Source: Flavobacteriales bacterium
GTDB taxonomy: Bacteria > Bacteroidota > Bacteroidia > Flavobacteriales_F > PHOS-HE28
DNA: 64,000 nucleotides
Direction: 5' to 3'
NCBI GenBank assembly: GCA_016712535.1
Contig: JADJQW010000003.1
Span: 265,001-329,000 of the forward strand
The notes beneath the pieces are model-generated. The model saw only the letters and a program-made list of their open reading frames with translations. It was not told the origin of the DNA and made no database searches. Positions 37,806-45,538 of this stretch are shown here, in pieces. How positions within the stretch are numbered: the first letter of the stretch is position 1; the number at the start of each line of letters is the position of its first letter. Position numbers and translations under genes: made by a program.

Positions 37806-38666
37806 ATGAAAGGCCCCAACTTCCTCAAGTACTGCATCCCGTTGCTTCGCGTCATGAAGAACTTGGGAGGCTCCGGGGCCACCGGGGAGGTGGTGGACGC
37901 CGTGATCGCCGACCTGAAGATCCCGGACAGCGAGATGGAACAGCTCATCCCCTCTGGACAGAGCCGCGTGCGCAACCAGATCCAATGGGCACGTTTCTAC
38001 CTCACCAAGGCCGGGCTGATGGATTCGCCCAAGAGCGGGGTGTGGCGCCTCACTCAGGAGGGCGTGGAAGCCAAGCTCACCGAGGAACAGGTCTACCAGC
38101 TCTTCCAGCGCATCCACCAGACCGTGGGAGGTGATGCACAGTCGCGCGCCAAGAAGAAGGCCAAGAAGGGAAAGGAGAACCTGGACAACGACATCGTGGA
38201 GGACGAGGCCCACAGCGAGTCGCTGCTGGAGACCCTGAAGGCCCTCACCCCGAAAGGCTTCGAGCGCATCTGCAAGCGGCTGCTCACCGAGATCGGCATC
38301 CACGACATCCAGATCACCGGTGGCGCTGGCGACCAGGGCATCGACGGTATCGGCAGGATCCGCCTGAACGACGTGGTGAACTTCAACATCGTATTCCAGT
38401 GCAAGCGCTACAAGGAGACCGTCTCTCCAGCCTTGGTCCGCGACTTCCGGGGCAGCATGCAGGGCCGCGCTGAGAAAGGGTTGATCCTCACCACCGGCCG
38501 CTTCACGCCCGATGCACAGAAGGAGGCCAACCGGGATGGCGTTCCTCCCATCGAGCTGATCGATGGTGAGCGCCTTGTGAGCCTGTTCGAGAAGTACGAA
38601 CTGGGTCTGAAGCCGAAGACCGTTTACGAGCTTCAGCCGGAGTTCTTCCGGAGCTTTGAGAGTTAG
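37806..38666 (+). CDS. mrr: Mrr-family restriction endonuclease
   Basis: 286 residues. An N-terminal Mrr winged-helix domain (about 1-105, GGSGATGEVVDAVIADLKIP; RVRNQIQWARFYLTKAGLM) is joined by a Lys-rich linker to the Mrr catalytic domain: LTPKGFERICKRLLTEIGI, GGAGDQGIDGIG (metal-binding Asp) and FQCKRYK (Q-x-K). Mrr enzymes cut methylated or foreign DNA. Partial copies of its 3' half recur downstream at 44578, 49978, 51276 and 52604, so the gene seems to be an insertion anchor. GC-rich codon use contrasts with the AT-richer genes on both sides. Confidence 0.93.
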   Translation: MKGPNFLKYCIPLLRVMKNLGGSGATGEVVDAVIADLKIPDSEMEQLIPSGQSRVRNQIQWARFYLTKAGLMDSPKSGVWRLTQEGVEAKLTEEQVYQLFQRIHQTVGGDAQSRAKKKAKKGKENLDNDIVEDEAHSESLLETLKALTPKGFERICKRLLTEIGIHDIQITGGAGDQGIDGIGRIRLNDVVNFNIVFQCKRYKETVSPALVRDFRGSMQGRAEKGLILTTGRFTPDAQKEANRDGVPPIELIDGERLVSLFEKYELGLKPKTVYELQPEFFRSFES

Positions 38667-38799
38667 CGCGTTCGCATTGCCCCTCTACGCGCCACTCGTA
38701 CTATCGGCCCGAAAGCAGGGGAAGCTTTCACAATCTTCGGCCCTGCGGGGCCAAGGTTCGCTTCACATCCAGCTATCAATGGCCGTACTTCGGGGAAGC

Positions 38800-39396
38800 C
38801 TACATCTCTACCACCGGGAATTGATAGTCCTTTTCGGACTGCGGAGAACAATAAGCCGGGATCGGAGTGGGCGCTTCACCAGTAGTCGGAACGTCTACCG
38901 AATGGAGAAGCACCCTTCGTTTCAATGACCTGAATATCGATGGCAATAGGTACTCGCTAAACGCATTAGGCAAAGCGGAAAGCTCAGTGGCCGTTGACAA
39001 GAACTGTTGCTCACTCCAAACGCCATCTGCTATTTGGCTACGAAATGGACCCGGCTTGTGAGAAGCTAGCGAGATACCATTCGCGCACAGCTGGCCTGGA
39101 TTGATGTTCAAACGACGTTTCCCTGACACGCGTGAATAGATGTCCTCCAGGTATTGTGCAATGAGCTTATCCTTCGCCAACCCCCATCCTGGTTCGCGTG
39201 CTTGAATCCAAATCAGCCAAGGTCTCAAGCTGCTGCCAGACTCTTGTCGATAACTCTGCGGTGCCAGCCATTGTTCCTGCGCCAGTGTACACTCTCCAAC
39301 TACGTGGCTGGTTTGCAGTCGCAGTATGAGGTCACCTCGGAGTTTCGCCGACAGTACATCGCTTGCGCCAAGTATCATAAGGAAGCTCGACTCCAT
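38800..39396 (-). CDS. Unknown third gene of the queuosine-transporter operon
   Basis: 198 residues starting MESSFLMILGASDVLSAKLR. The ATG overlaps the stop of the upstream transporter gene (TAATG), indicating translational coupling. No domain recognised. A Trp/Gln-rich middle (QEQWLAPQSYRQESGSS) and a Pro-rich end (TGEAPTPIPAYCSPQSEKD) are visible. AT-richer composition like its two operon partners. Confidence 0.65.
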   Translation of the reverse strand: MESSFLMILGASDVLSAKLRGDLILRLQTSHVVGECTLAQEQWLAPQSYRQESGSSLRPWLIWIQAREPGWGLAKDKLIAQYLEDIYSRVSGKRRLNINPGQLCANGISLASHKPGPFRSQIADGVWSEQQFLSTATELSALPNAFSEYLLPSIFRSLKRRVLLHSVDVPTTGEAPTPIPAYCSPQSEKDYQFPVVEM

Positions 39397-40100
39397 TACA
39401 CGCCTTGTTTTAGCAGCCCACCACCTGTCTTTAAGCCAAGCACTCGGTAGGAAAGATAGATGTATGGTGTGTCGATTATTGCAACCAACACCTTGACTGC
39501 CCAAACCCAAAGAATGAACTCCGTAAGCGCCCCAATTCCCTCAAAGCCCGGTGTGCCAGCAAAGGCAATTGTCACAAAGACGACCGTATCGACCAGTTGT
39601 GCAATGCCAGTGGCAGAGACGTTTCGCACCCAAAGAAATCTTTCCTTTCCAGTATTCTCCATAATGCGGTGGTAGATGTAGATGTCAAGTAGCTGGCTGA
39701 TCACATATGCAACAAAGGAGCCAAAGATTATCCGCGGTAGTGTAGCGAACGTCGCTGAGTATATCTCTGTCAGCTTGGGGTCGATTGGCGCATAGAGCAT
39801 AAAGAGCGTCGTTAAACCAAAGAGCACCTGCCCCATGAATCCAACGAAGACTGCCTGCCTTGCATCCTTGGTTGAATAATGCTCTGAGAGCATATCAGTG
39901 ATGAGAAAGGTTGCGGCATAAATCGGAATCGCGAAGCTTGTGAACACGCCATAAATGACCACGAAGCTGCTTGCGAAAACGTTCGCGGTAATCAGGTAAA
40001 TCGGCAACAGAGCTATCAGCCATTCACGCCCGCGTCTTAAGGCTACCAATGGGACTGCAAACGCGACAAGGGTAATAACGAGGAAGTAAAGGGCACTCAT
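39396..40100 (-). CDS. Queuosine precursor transporter (VUT/YhhQ family)
   Basis: 234 residues with about six membrane helices. It matches the VUT family: DMLSEHYSTKDARQAVFVGF, SQLLDIYIYHRIMENTG, LVDTVVFVTIAFAG. Members take up queuosine precursors (preQ0/preQ1 or queuine) used to modify tRNA, and in some organisms DNA. Start and stop overlap both neighbours (ATGA with the gene before, TAATG with the gene after), so the three genes are one tight operon. Confidence 0.9.
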   Translation of the reverse strand: MSALYFLVITLVAFAVPLVALRRGREWLIALLPIYLITANVFASSFVVIYGVFTSFAIPIYAATFLITDMLSEHYSTKDARQAVFVGFMGQVLFGLTTLFMLYAPIDPKLTEIYSATFATLPRIIFGSFVAYVISQLLDIYIYHRIMENTGKERFLWVRNVSATGIAQLVDTVVFVTIAFAGTPGFEGIGALTEFILWVWAVKVLVAIIDTPYIYLSYRVLGLKTGGGLLKQGV

Positions 40101-40792
40101 GTTCGGATGGCTGGGGTTAAGAGTTCACGAAGGCGTAGCTCGTGCTCGGCAACCAGGTGAGGTGCCATACGAACGAACCAATTGTTCGGCGGTTGACTCC
40201 TAAGCTCATATCCGTTCCCGCGTTCTTCGATTCTCGGCGGTGACTGAGCCATGAATCCAATTGTGGGCTTCGATAGGCGCTGATAGAGTGCAACTTGAGG
40301 AAGGTATGGCCGATCTAATCTATGCCAGTGCACCTTGGATAGCTGCTCATCTGAAACGCGTTCAGCGGCCAGCCTGCCTCTCACACATTCATAGTACTGG
40401 GGATTCGATTGGAAGAAGATGACCTGATTAGCAATTGCAAGCTGCTCCTTAAGCAGCCCAAGCGCATTTGAGCTAGGGACAACGTCTAGTGTTGGCTCGC
40501 CAGCGATCCAAACGGTGTGGATATCATGTAGGTAGACATACAAATCACCCCATACTAAGGGGGTGCGTGCAATCGCTGACTGTATCGCCTCAACAACGTC
40601 CTCCGCGAAACGCTGGTAGTCGCCCGCGGGTAGCTTCTTTCTTCTTCCTAATTCGTGCTTGAGTAACTGCCCTAAATTCTCAGCGAAGACGACCGGGCTT
40701 GTTCGACCATGAACTAGGTCGTACTTCATCCTCTCCAGCTCGTCAGCAAATGGTTCGTCGCCTTGGGTTACAAGTCGCTGTGGTGACGGCAT
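40097..40792 (-). CDS. Unknown first gene of the queuosine-transporter operon
   Basis: 231 residues from the ATG at 40792 (a TTG at 40840 would add 16). Segments include RFAEDVVEAIQSAIARTPLV, VWGDLYVYLHDIHTVWIAGE and FFQSNPQYYECVRGRLAAER. No family recognised; predicted soluble. Its stop overlaps the transporter ATG. Coupling to a 7-deazaguanine-precursor transporter suggests a role in modified-base metabolism, but this is inference from context only. Confidence 0.65.
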   Translation of the reverse strand: MPSPQRLVTQGDEPFADELERMKYDLVHGRTSPVVFAENLGQLLKHELGRRKKLPAGDYQRFAEDVVEAIQSAIARTPLVWGDLYVYLHDIHTVWIAGEPTLDVVPSSNALGLLKEQLAIANQVIFFQSNPQYYECVRGRLAAERVSDEQLSKVHWHRLDRPYLPQVALYQRLSKPTIGFMAQSPPRIEERGNGYELRSQPPNNWFVRMAPHLVAEHELRLRELLTPAIRT

Positions 40793-41089
40793 GAACCGTA
40801 CCAAGCGCAGGAGCAACCCTATGGAACTTGGATCAGACAAGCTGGTGAAAGGTAAGTTGCGTTGGCAAACCGAAGGTGTGCTTACAACCGATTATGCTTC
40901 GTCGCCACACCCCTCGCCTTCTCCACGGGCGTAGCGGGTACTTGGCGGCGTTCGTCCCCTGCTTGCGGCGCACGGCGGTTTCAAAGTCCACGACCCCGCT
41001 GCTGCGCAACTGCAATCCTTGGCCGGTGAATGCCTTGGCCTCCGGCCACCTCAGCCCAAGCCCAAGCCCAAGGCCAATAGGCCACTGGC

Positions 41090-41620
41090 CTACACCCACC
41101 TCACCACCACATTCAAGAACCGTTCGTCGCTGCTGATGAAGCTGGTGATGGCTAAGTGGTCTGGTGGCACGGGGCTCCAGAGTTTGGGCGGCACCAGCCG
41201 GGTGCCCAGGGCACCGCAGGCCGCTGGCACGCCCACCTTGATGTAGAGCTGCACGGGCAGGTGCTCCAGCAGGGCCTTGGTGCGGCGCAGGCGCAGCTTC
41301 AGGCCCAGGTGGCCGCTGAGGCCATCGGCGTAGGGCAGTCCGCCGCAAGCGCCGCCCGGCACCGGCGGGGCCTGCCAGCCGAAATAGCGGTAGGGGCCAG
41401 GGGCCAGTGGTTGCGCCCGGCGCACGAAGCCTTCGGGCTGGCGGTCCCATTGCTGGCACAGGCGCATGCGCGCCTTGGTCCGCAGGCCGTGGTACACATC
41501 GCAGGGGTGCAGTGGGCATTGGTGGGCGTGGCGGTGCCGGTTGAGTATGGTGCCGTGCAGCCATCGGTACGCGCGGCCCTCGAGGGCCACCCCCACGGCA
41601 AGGCTGCACAGCCTGTCCAT
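41090..41620 (-). CDS. Hypothetical protein
   Basis: 176 residues, MDRLCSLAVGVALEGRAYRW and onward, ending ITSFISSDERFLNVVVRWV. The strongly GC3-biased codons and balanced amino-acid content favour this frame over the overlapping frames. No domain recognised; Cys-, Pro- and Arg-rich. It stands alone between the queuosine operon and a repeat region. Upstream bases 40793-41089 hold no convincing gene. Confidence 0.5.
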   Translation of the reverse strand: MDRLCSLAVGVALEGRAYRWLHGTILNRHRHAHQCPLHPCDVYHGLRTKARMRLCQQWDRQPEGFVRRAQPLAPGPYRYFGWQAPPVPGGACGGLPYADGLSGHLGLKLRLRRTKALLEHLPVQLYIKVGVPAACGALGTRLVPPKLWSPVPPDHLAITSFISSDERFLNVVVRWV

Positions 41621-41667
41621 GGGATTTCAAATAGAAAGGGAGCCCGGGGCCTGTGCAAGCCGGAGAG

Positions 41668-41708
41668 GGGGGTATCTTACACGTGTCGAGGGGGTATTTT
41701 ACACGGGT
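41668..41708 (+). repeat. Two 19-bp direct repeats, 22-bp period
   Basis: GGGGGTATCTTACACGTGT (41668-41686) and GGGGGTATTTTACACGGGT (41690-41708) differ at two positions. They lie between the hypothetical gene at 41090 and the 21-bp repeat tract. Confidence 0.8.
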
Positions 41709-41774
41709 ACCCGGGGTGGTGGTGGGCGGAGCGCCAAGCAGTGGCGGCCTGGTGCGTGCGCAATGCCGCGCAAG

Positions 41775-42026
41775 GCATGCATGTGGCCCCGTGTTGCATG
41801 CAAGTGACCGCGTGCTGCACGCAACTGGCCGCCAATCGCACGCAACTGGCCGCGAAACGCGCGCAACGGGCTGCGGAGCGTATGCAACCGACCGCAGGAT
41901 GCATGCAACGGGCCGCAGAACGTGTGCAACCGGCTCCGAAACGTGTGCAAGCGGCCGCGAAACGCATGCAAGGGGCGGCCACTTCAATGCAACTGGCCGC
42001 GAAACGTGTGCAAGTGGCCCGCAGAA
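41775..42026 (+). repeat. Twelve tandem 21-bp repeats
   Basis: Units such as GCACGCAACTGGCCGCGAAAC, written here as a 21-bp unit (first 20: GCACGCAACTGGCCGCGAAA), run head to tail without spacers, diverged from one another. Because 21 is a multiple of three, several frames stay open; one would encode a heptad repeat near QLAAKRM. No start, promoter or protein family supports translation. The stretch 41621-42268 otherwise holds only the 19-bp repeats. Confidence 0.85.
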
Positions 42027-42268
42027 CCGTGGACATTCCCGGCGCTTCAGGGCCTGGGGCCAGTCGGAATGGCCGCGCCAGCAGCGGGTTTCAGGCGGTA
42101 TTAGACGAAGGGCCACAACGTTGTTCCCGGCGGCCCGGGTTCAAGGGGCTGTAAGGCGGTGACGATGCCTTGCACGGAAACCGGGCTCTTGCACGGACCG
42201 ACGTTGAACGCGGGGGTAACGTACCGCACCCCGACCCGAAAGGCGAGGGGCCGCAAACCTGAACTGTC

Positions 42269-42892
42269 ATGAAACAAGTGATTCGTGTAGTTGTACGGCT
42301 AAGCGGGCGCAGCGCGCTGGCCAAGTTGGATCTGAGCCGCTATGTGGTAACCAAGATGACGGGCAACGCGGATTTCGCGAGCCTGGCCGCACAGGTCACC
42401 GCCCTGGGCACGGCCAACGACACCTTGGATGCGGCCATCACCGCAGCCAACAGCGGTGACCATGAGGCGGTGGGCCTCAAGCAGATCGCCGAGGCCGAGG
42501 TGATGGACCTGCTGAGCAAGCTCTGCAGCAGCATCAACGGCATCGCTGCAGGCGACAAGGCCAAATTGCTCACCTGCGGCCTGCCGCTGCGCCGTGAGAG
42601 CCAGCCTTACGGCCCGCTTACCCCGCCCGTTCGTGTCATGAACCGGGTGACCACCACCAGCGGTGGCGCACAGCTGGAGTGGGAGGGTCCGGACGGCGCG
42701 CGCACCTACAATGTGTTCATGAGCCGCAGCAACGACCCCTTCACGTGGGAGATGGTGGGCGTAACGGGCAAGCAGCGCTTCCTGGTGGAGGAATTGCAGC
42801 CGGGCACCTTCTACTGGTTCGCCATCACGGCCATCGGGGCCGCCGGCGAAAGCAGCAAGAGCGAGCCCTGCCGTGTGATGGCCGCCGCCTAA
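42269..42892 (+). CDS. Fibronectin type III domain protein
   Basis: 207 residues without a signal peptide. An N-terminal helical part (about 1-105: ADFASLAAQVTALGTANDTL, LKQIAEAEVMDLLSKLCSSI) is joined to a fibronectin type III domain (about 118-207: PPVRVMNRVTTTSGGAQLEW, QPGTFYWFAITAIGAAGESS). Role unknown, possibly a binding or scaffold protein. High GC and codon use similar to mrr. Confidence 0.75.
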   Translation: MKQVIRVVVRLSGRSALAKLDLSRYVVTKMTGNADFASLAAQVTALGTANDTLDAAITAANSGDHEAVGLKQIAEAEVMDLLSKLCSSINGIAAGDKAKLLTCGLPLRRESQPYGPLTPPVRVMNRVTTTSGGAQLEWEGPDGARTYNVFMSRSNDPFTWEMVGVTGKQRFLVEELQPGTFYWFAITAIGAAGESSKSEPCRVMAAA

Positions 42893-43060
42893 GGCCGCAC
42901 GAGCTACTGGACATACCCAAGGACATCCGCCCCGGTGCGCACGCATCGGGGCGGTGTCGTTTGTAGGATTCTGCTCACGGTGCGCGCTGCGACCTCCCGA
43001 CATCGGGGCGTGCGGCGTGAACCGAAGCGCGAAAGTCGAACGCCCCCAGCGCCGTGCCCG

Positions 43061-43068
43061 TACATTTC
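43061..43068 (+). promoter_or_regulatory. Start-proximal -7-like box
   Basis: TACATTTC (one mismatch to TAnnTTTG) ends 3 nt before the ATG at 43072. Confidence 0.4.
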
Positions 43069-43071
43069 GGC

Positions 43072-43476
43072 ATGGGTGTTCGGTCTGCCATGCCATTCCT
43101 GCTCGCGAGCCTCTTCGTGTTCTGCGGCGATTCAGCGCAGGCCAAAGGCCGCTTCTGGTCCTACACCCTCACCGGCACCGCCTACGACATGTCCACCAAG
43201 GATGTGCTGCGCAACACCACCTTGATGATCGGCGACCAGGTGGTGACCACCGATAGCGTGGGGCACTACACCGTGATCATCGGCGGTGTGACCTGCGACA
43301 ATGGCTCCGTGTGGCGGATCAAGCGCTGCAATGAGCAGGCCTATGGCACGCTGGTGGTGCGGCGGGTGCTGAGCGAGGCCAGCGTCACCATCAACAGCCA
43401 TTGGAAGCGCTATGCATTCTGCGAGGGCGGCTTCACGCCCTGCCACGAGCAACGGCGGGATCTCTTCTTGCCGTAA
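43072..43476 (+). CDS. Hypothetical secreted protein
   Basis: 134 residues. Signal peptide about 1-24 (SAMPFLLASLFVFCGDSAQA). The remainder is a compact beta-rich domain (YTLTGTAYDMSTKDVLRNTT, DSVGHYTVIIGGVTCDNGSV) resembling a carboxypeptidase-regulatory-like fold, with six cysteines. Start chosen from the promoter-like box and signal peptide; an ATG at 43090 would also fit. Confidence 0.65.
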   Translation: MGVRSAMPFLLASLFVFCGDSAQAKGRFWSYTLTGTAYDMSTKDVLRNTTLMIGDQVVTTDSVGHYTVIIGGVTCDNGSVWRIKRCNEQAYGTLVVRRVLSEASVTINSHWKRYAFCEGGFTPCHEQRRDLFLP

Positions 43477-43552
43477 GGGGAGGAGTGCAGTGCCTTCAGG
43501 GCGCCGTGCATGCGGGCCAATGGATTCCTCGCTCGTTCGTCGGTCTTCCTGC

Positions 43553-44425
43553 TCAATACGAGCCCGGCACATCTTCATCCACGCAGATGATGATGTCCGC
43601 CTGGCCGAGGCTCTCGGCGGGCAGCTTCTTCAATTGGTCCGAGGTGATGGTGGCGATGGTGACCACCTTCAGGTCGGGGCGCGCGCGCTTCAGGTACCAG
43701 CCGATGCCTTCGTGGAAATCGGAGTGATAGCTGCCGTTGAAGTGGAGGAAGCGGGTGCCCGGGGCGAGCGCCTGCAGGATGAAGTGGGCCATGGTGGCAT
43801 CCTTCAGGGCCTGCGCCTTCACGATGTTCGGCGTGGCGTGGTCGCCCATCATGCCGAGCATCTTCACGTAGCCGGGCAGCTCGGGATCGAAGGCGATGGG
43901 CAGCGGGGCGAGGAAGGCGCGCTGCGCGTCGGGCACGGTATCGAGGGCCTCGAAGCCGCCCTTGCTCACGGCGCGGGCGTAGCGGCGCGGCGCGTTGGCC
44001 GCCACGAAGGGCAGCTGGCGGTCCTTGGCCAGCTTCACCAGCGGCGCGTAGTCGGTGGCGTGGTTCTTCCACAGGCGCGCCAGCGTGTCGAAGGCGGCGC
44101 TGTCGATCTCGCCGCGCAGGTAGCGGTCCAGGGTGGCCTGGTCATCGGCCTCGATCATCTCGGCGCCGAGCACGAGCGGTCCGCGCGCAGCGAGGTCGTG
44201 CGCCACCTCCAGCTGCAGCCAGTGCGCGATGGAGTTGTTGTGCAGCTCGCCGAAGAGCACCACGTCGGCACCCGCGACGGTGCGCAGCATCTGCTTGTGT
44301 GACACCTTGCCGCCTTGGGCGTTGAAGAGGGCGTAGGCGGGCAGCAGCTGCGCAGCGGCGCGGCCGGCGCCCAGCAGCGCGAGGAGGAGAAGGACGGCCT
44401 GGATGGAAGGGATGCGCTGCCTCAT
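43553..44425 (-). CDS. ChaN family lipoprotein-like protein
   Basis: 290 residues with an N-terminal signal segment (IQAVLLLLALLGAGRAAAQ). The ChaN/EreA-like fold is marked by DVVLFGELHNNSIAHWLQLE, GAEMIEADDQATLDRYLRGE and FNGSYHSDFHEGIGWYL. Members bind haem or iron at the cell envelope. No lipobox cysteine is evident, so membrane attachment is uncertain. The ATG at 44425 is chosen for the signal peptide. Confidence 0.85.
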   Translation of the reverse strand: MRQRIPSIQAVLLLLALLGAGRAAAQLLPAYALFNAQGGKVSHKQMLRTVAGADVVLFGELHNNSIAHWLQLEVAHDLAARGPLVLGAEMIEADDQATLDRYLRGEIDSAAFDTLARLWKNHATDYAPLVKLAKDRQLPFVAANAPRRYARAVSKGGFEALDTVPDAQRAFLAPLPIAFDPELPGYVKMLGMMGDHATPNIVKAQALKDATMAHFILQALAPGTRFLHFNGSYHSDFHEGIGWYLKRARPDLKVVTIATITSDQLKKLPAESLGQADIIICVDEDVPGSY

Positions 44426-44577
44426 GCGACGAATGAACGGATTCTGGATCAACACGATCATGCCGTGCGTTGGCTGTTCCCAAGCGCATGTCGATTCGCT
44501 GCCCCAACGAATGAACAGCAAGCTTGCCGGTCGCATGGTCAATGATCACGCACAGCGGGTCACTCAACTTGCCTTCC

Positions 44578-44711
44578 GCCGGGACCTGGTTCCTCCCATC
44601 GCGCTGATCGATGGCGAGCGCGTGGTCAGCCGGTTCGAGAAATGCGAGCTGGGCCCGAAGCCGAAGAGCGTGCATGAGCTGCCCGAGTACTTCCGGAGCT
44701 TCGAGCGTTAG
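44578..44711 (+). pseudogene. mrr 3'-end fragment 2
   Basis: About 44 codons encode VPPIALIDGERVVSRFEKCE, LGPKPKSVHELPEYFRSFER and stop, colinear with the last residues of intact Mrr (VPPIELIDGERLVSLFEKYE, LGLKPKTVYELQPEFFRSFE). Nucleotide identity is about 80% by eye, so it is a diverged copy. It lies just upstream of the ChaN gene (opposite strand). Confidence 0.9.
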
Positions 44712-44749
44712 GTCCGGCAGCTCAATGCCTCAAGCACCACGTTCGCCCG

Positions 44750-44922
44750 CTACTTCCGCATCAAGCGCAGCATCAGCCTCCACGCCACCAGTTCCGTCAC
44801 CTTCTCGGGGTACACGTTCTGCGAAGTCTCCCAGTCGCAGAACTTCCGCAGCGCGTCCAGGAAACCCGCCTCGGTGGCGTAGGTGATGTGATCGGGGTAG
44901 TCGCCGTAGTCGGAGCGCGCCA
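44750..44922 (-). pseudogene. Partial copy of the 3' end of the 45539-46696 gene
   Basis: About 57 codons with stop encode RSDYGDYPDHITYATEAGFL then WETSQNVYPEKVTELVAWRL and MLRLMRK. About 13 mismatches over 170 bp separate it from the end of the intact gene at 45540-45713. The toxin-antitoxin pair (44958-45477) sits exactly between the two copies. Confidence 0.9.
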
Positions 44923-44957
44923 CAGCCCGAAGGCCGGGGGAGGCTACGCTGAACCGT

Positions 44958-45281
44958 TCAGGTCAACGCCAACAACTCCTTCAGTTCCTTATCGGTCAAG
45001 GTGTCCTTTTCGGACTTGTCGAAGATGGAAAGCAGGAACACCCGCTTACCGGCGATGTGTACATGCGTGATCACCCGACCGCCGCCGCTCTTCCCCTTGC
45101 CTTTGGACGCGATGGCCAGGCGGATCTTATAACAGCTATTGCCCAAAGCGATGCCCATATGCGGGTGCACGGCCAAGGCAGCGCCCAATGCCACGATCTC
45201 CTTCTTCAGCGAAGGGAAGCGCTTCACCAAACGCTTCAGTTCGCGGTCGAACGGCCGCACTGTAACAACCTCAAAGCTCAC
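44958..45281 (-). CDS. RelE/ParE-family toxin (type II toxin-antitoxin)
   Basis: 107 residues: RPFDRELKRLVKRFPSLKKE, NSCYKIRLAIASKGKGKSGG, GRVITHVHIAGKRVFLLSIF, then DKSEKDTLTDKELKELL. It is paralogous to the toxin at 27667-27990, with the same core and length. It overlaps the antitoxin gene by 11 nt. Target unknown. Confidence 0.87.
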   Translation of the reverse strand: MSFEVVTVRPFDRELKRLVKRFPSLKKEIVALGAALAVHPHMGIALGNSCYKIRLAIASKGKGKSGGGRVITHVHIAGKRVFLLSIFDKSEKDTLTDKELKELLALT

Positions 45282-45477
45282 GCACCAAGTCTTTCAGAAG
45301 TCTCGGCTTGCGCTTTCCGCTCTTGATCTCCTCCACTTCTTGCAAAGCCTGAAGGAGGTTCTCCACCCGTTCCGCCTTCGCTTTGCTCAACGGCTTCGTC
45401 TTAACGAACGAGAGGCTGCGCAACAGTTCGACAACGAACGCTGCGCGCGATTCAGGTACTTCCAGCATCAGTTTCAT
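45271..45477 (-). CDS. Antitoxin partner of the RelE/ParE-type toxin
   Basis: 68 residues, MKLMLEVPESRAAFVVELLR and a Lys-rich end (IKSGKRKPRLLKDLVREL). It precedes and overlaps the toxin gene. The ATG at 45477 is supported by a TACCTTCG box ending 5 nt before it on the minus strand; the longer frame to 45522 would place this box inside the coding region. Confidence 0.75.
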   Translation of the reverse strand: MKLMLEVPESRAAFVVELLRSLSFVKTKPLSKAKAERVENLLQALQEVEEIKSGKRKPRLLKDLVREL

Positions 45478-45482
45478 CCATG

Positions 45483-45490
45483 CGAAGGTA
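45483..45490 (-). promoter_or_regulatory. Start-proximal -7-like box of the toxin-antitoxin operon
   Basis: Minus strand TACCTTCG ends 5 nt before the antitoxin ATG at 45477. Confidence 0.4.
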
Positions 45491-45538
45491 AGTGGCTCAG
45501 GGCAAGAAAGCAGGGCGCGCAATGATGCCTGGAGAGCA

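Noticed and set aside
41775..42026. CRISPR array
   Set aside because: Units are contiguous with no spacers, diverged from each other, and no cas genes are present.
41156..42154. Long plus-strand open frame (332 codons) across the 21-bp repeats
   Set aside because: Its openness follows from the 21-bp period and high GC. The front half is antisense to a better-supported frame (41090-41620), and no start signal or family supports it.
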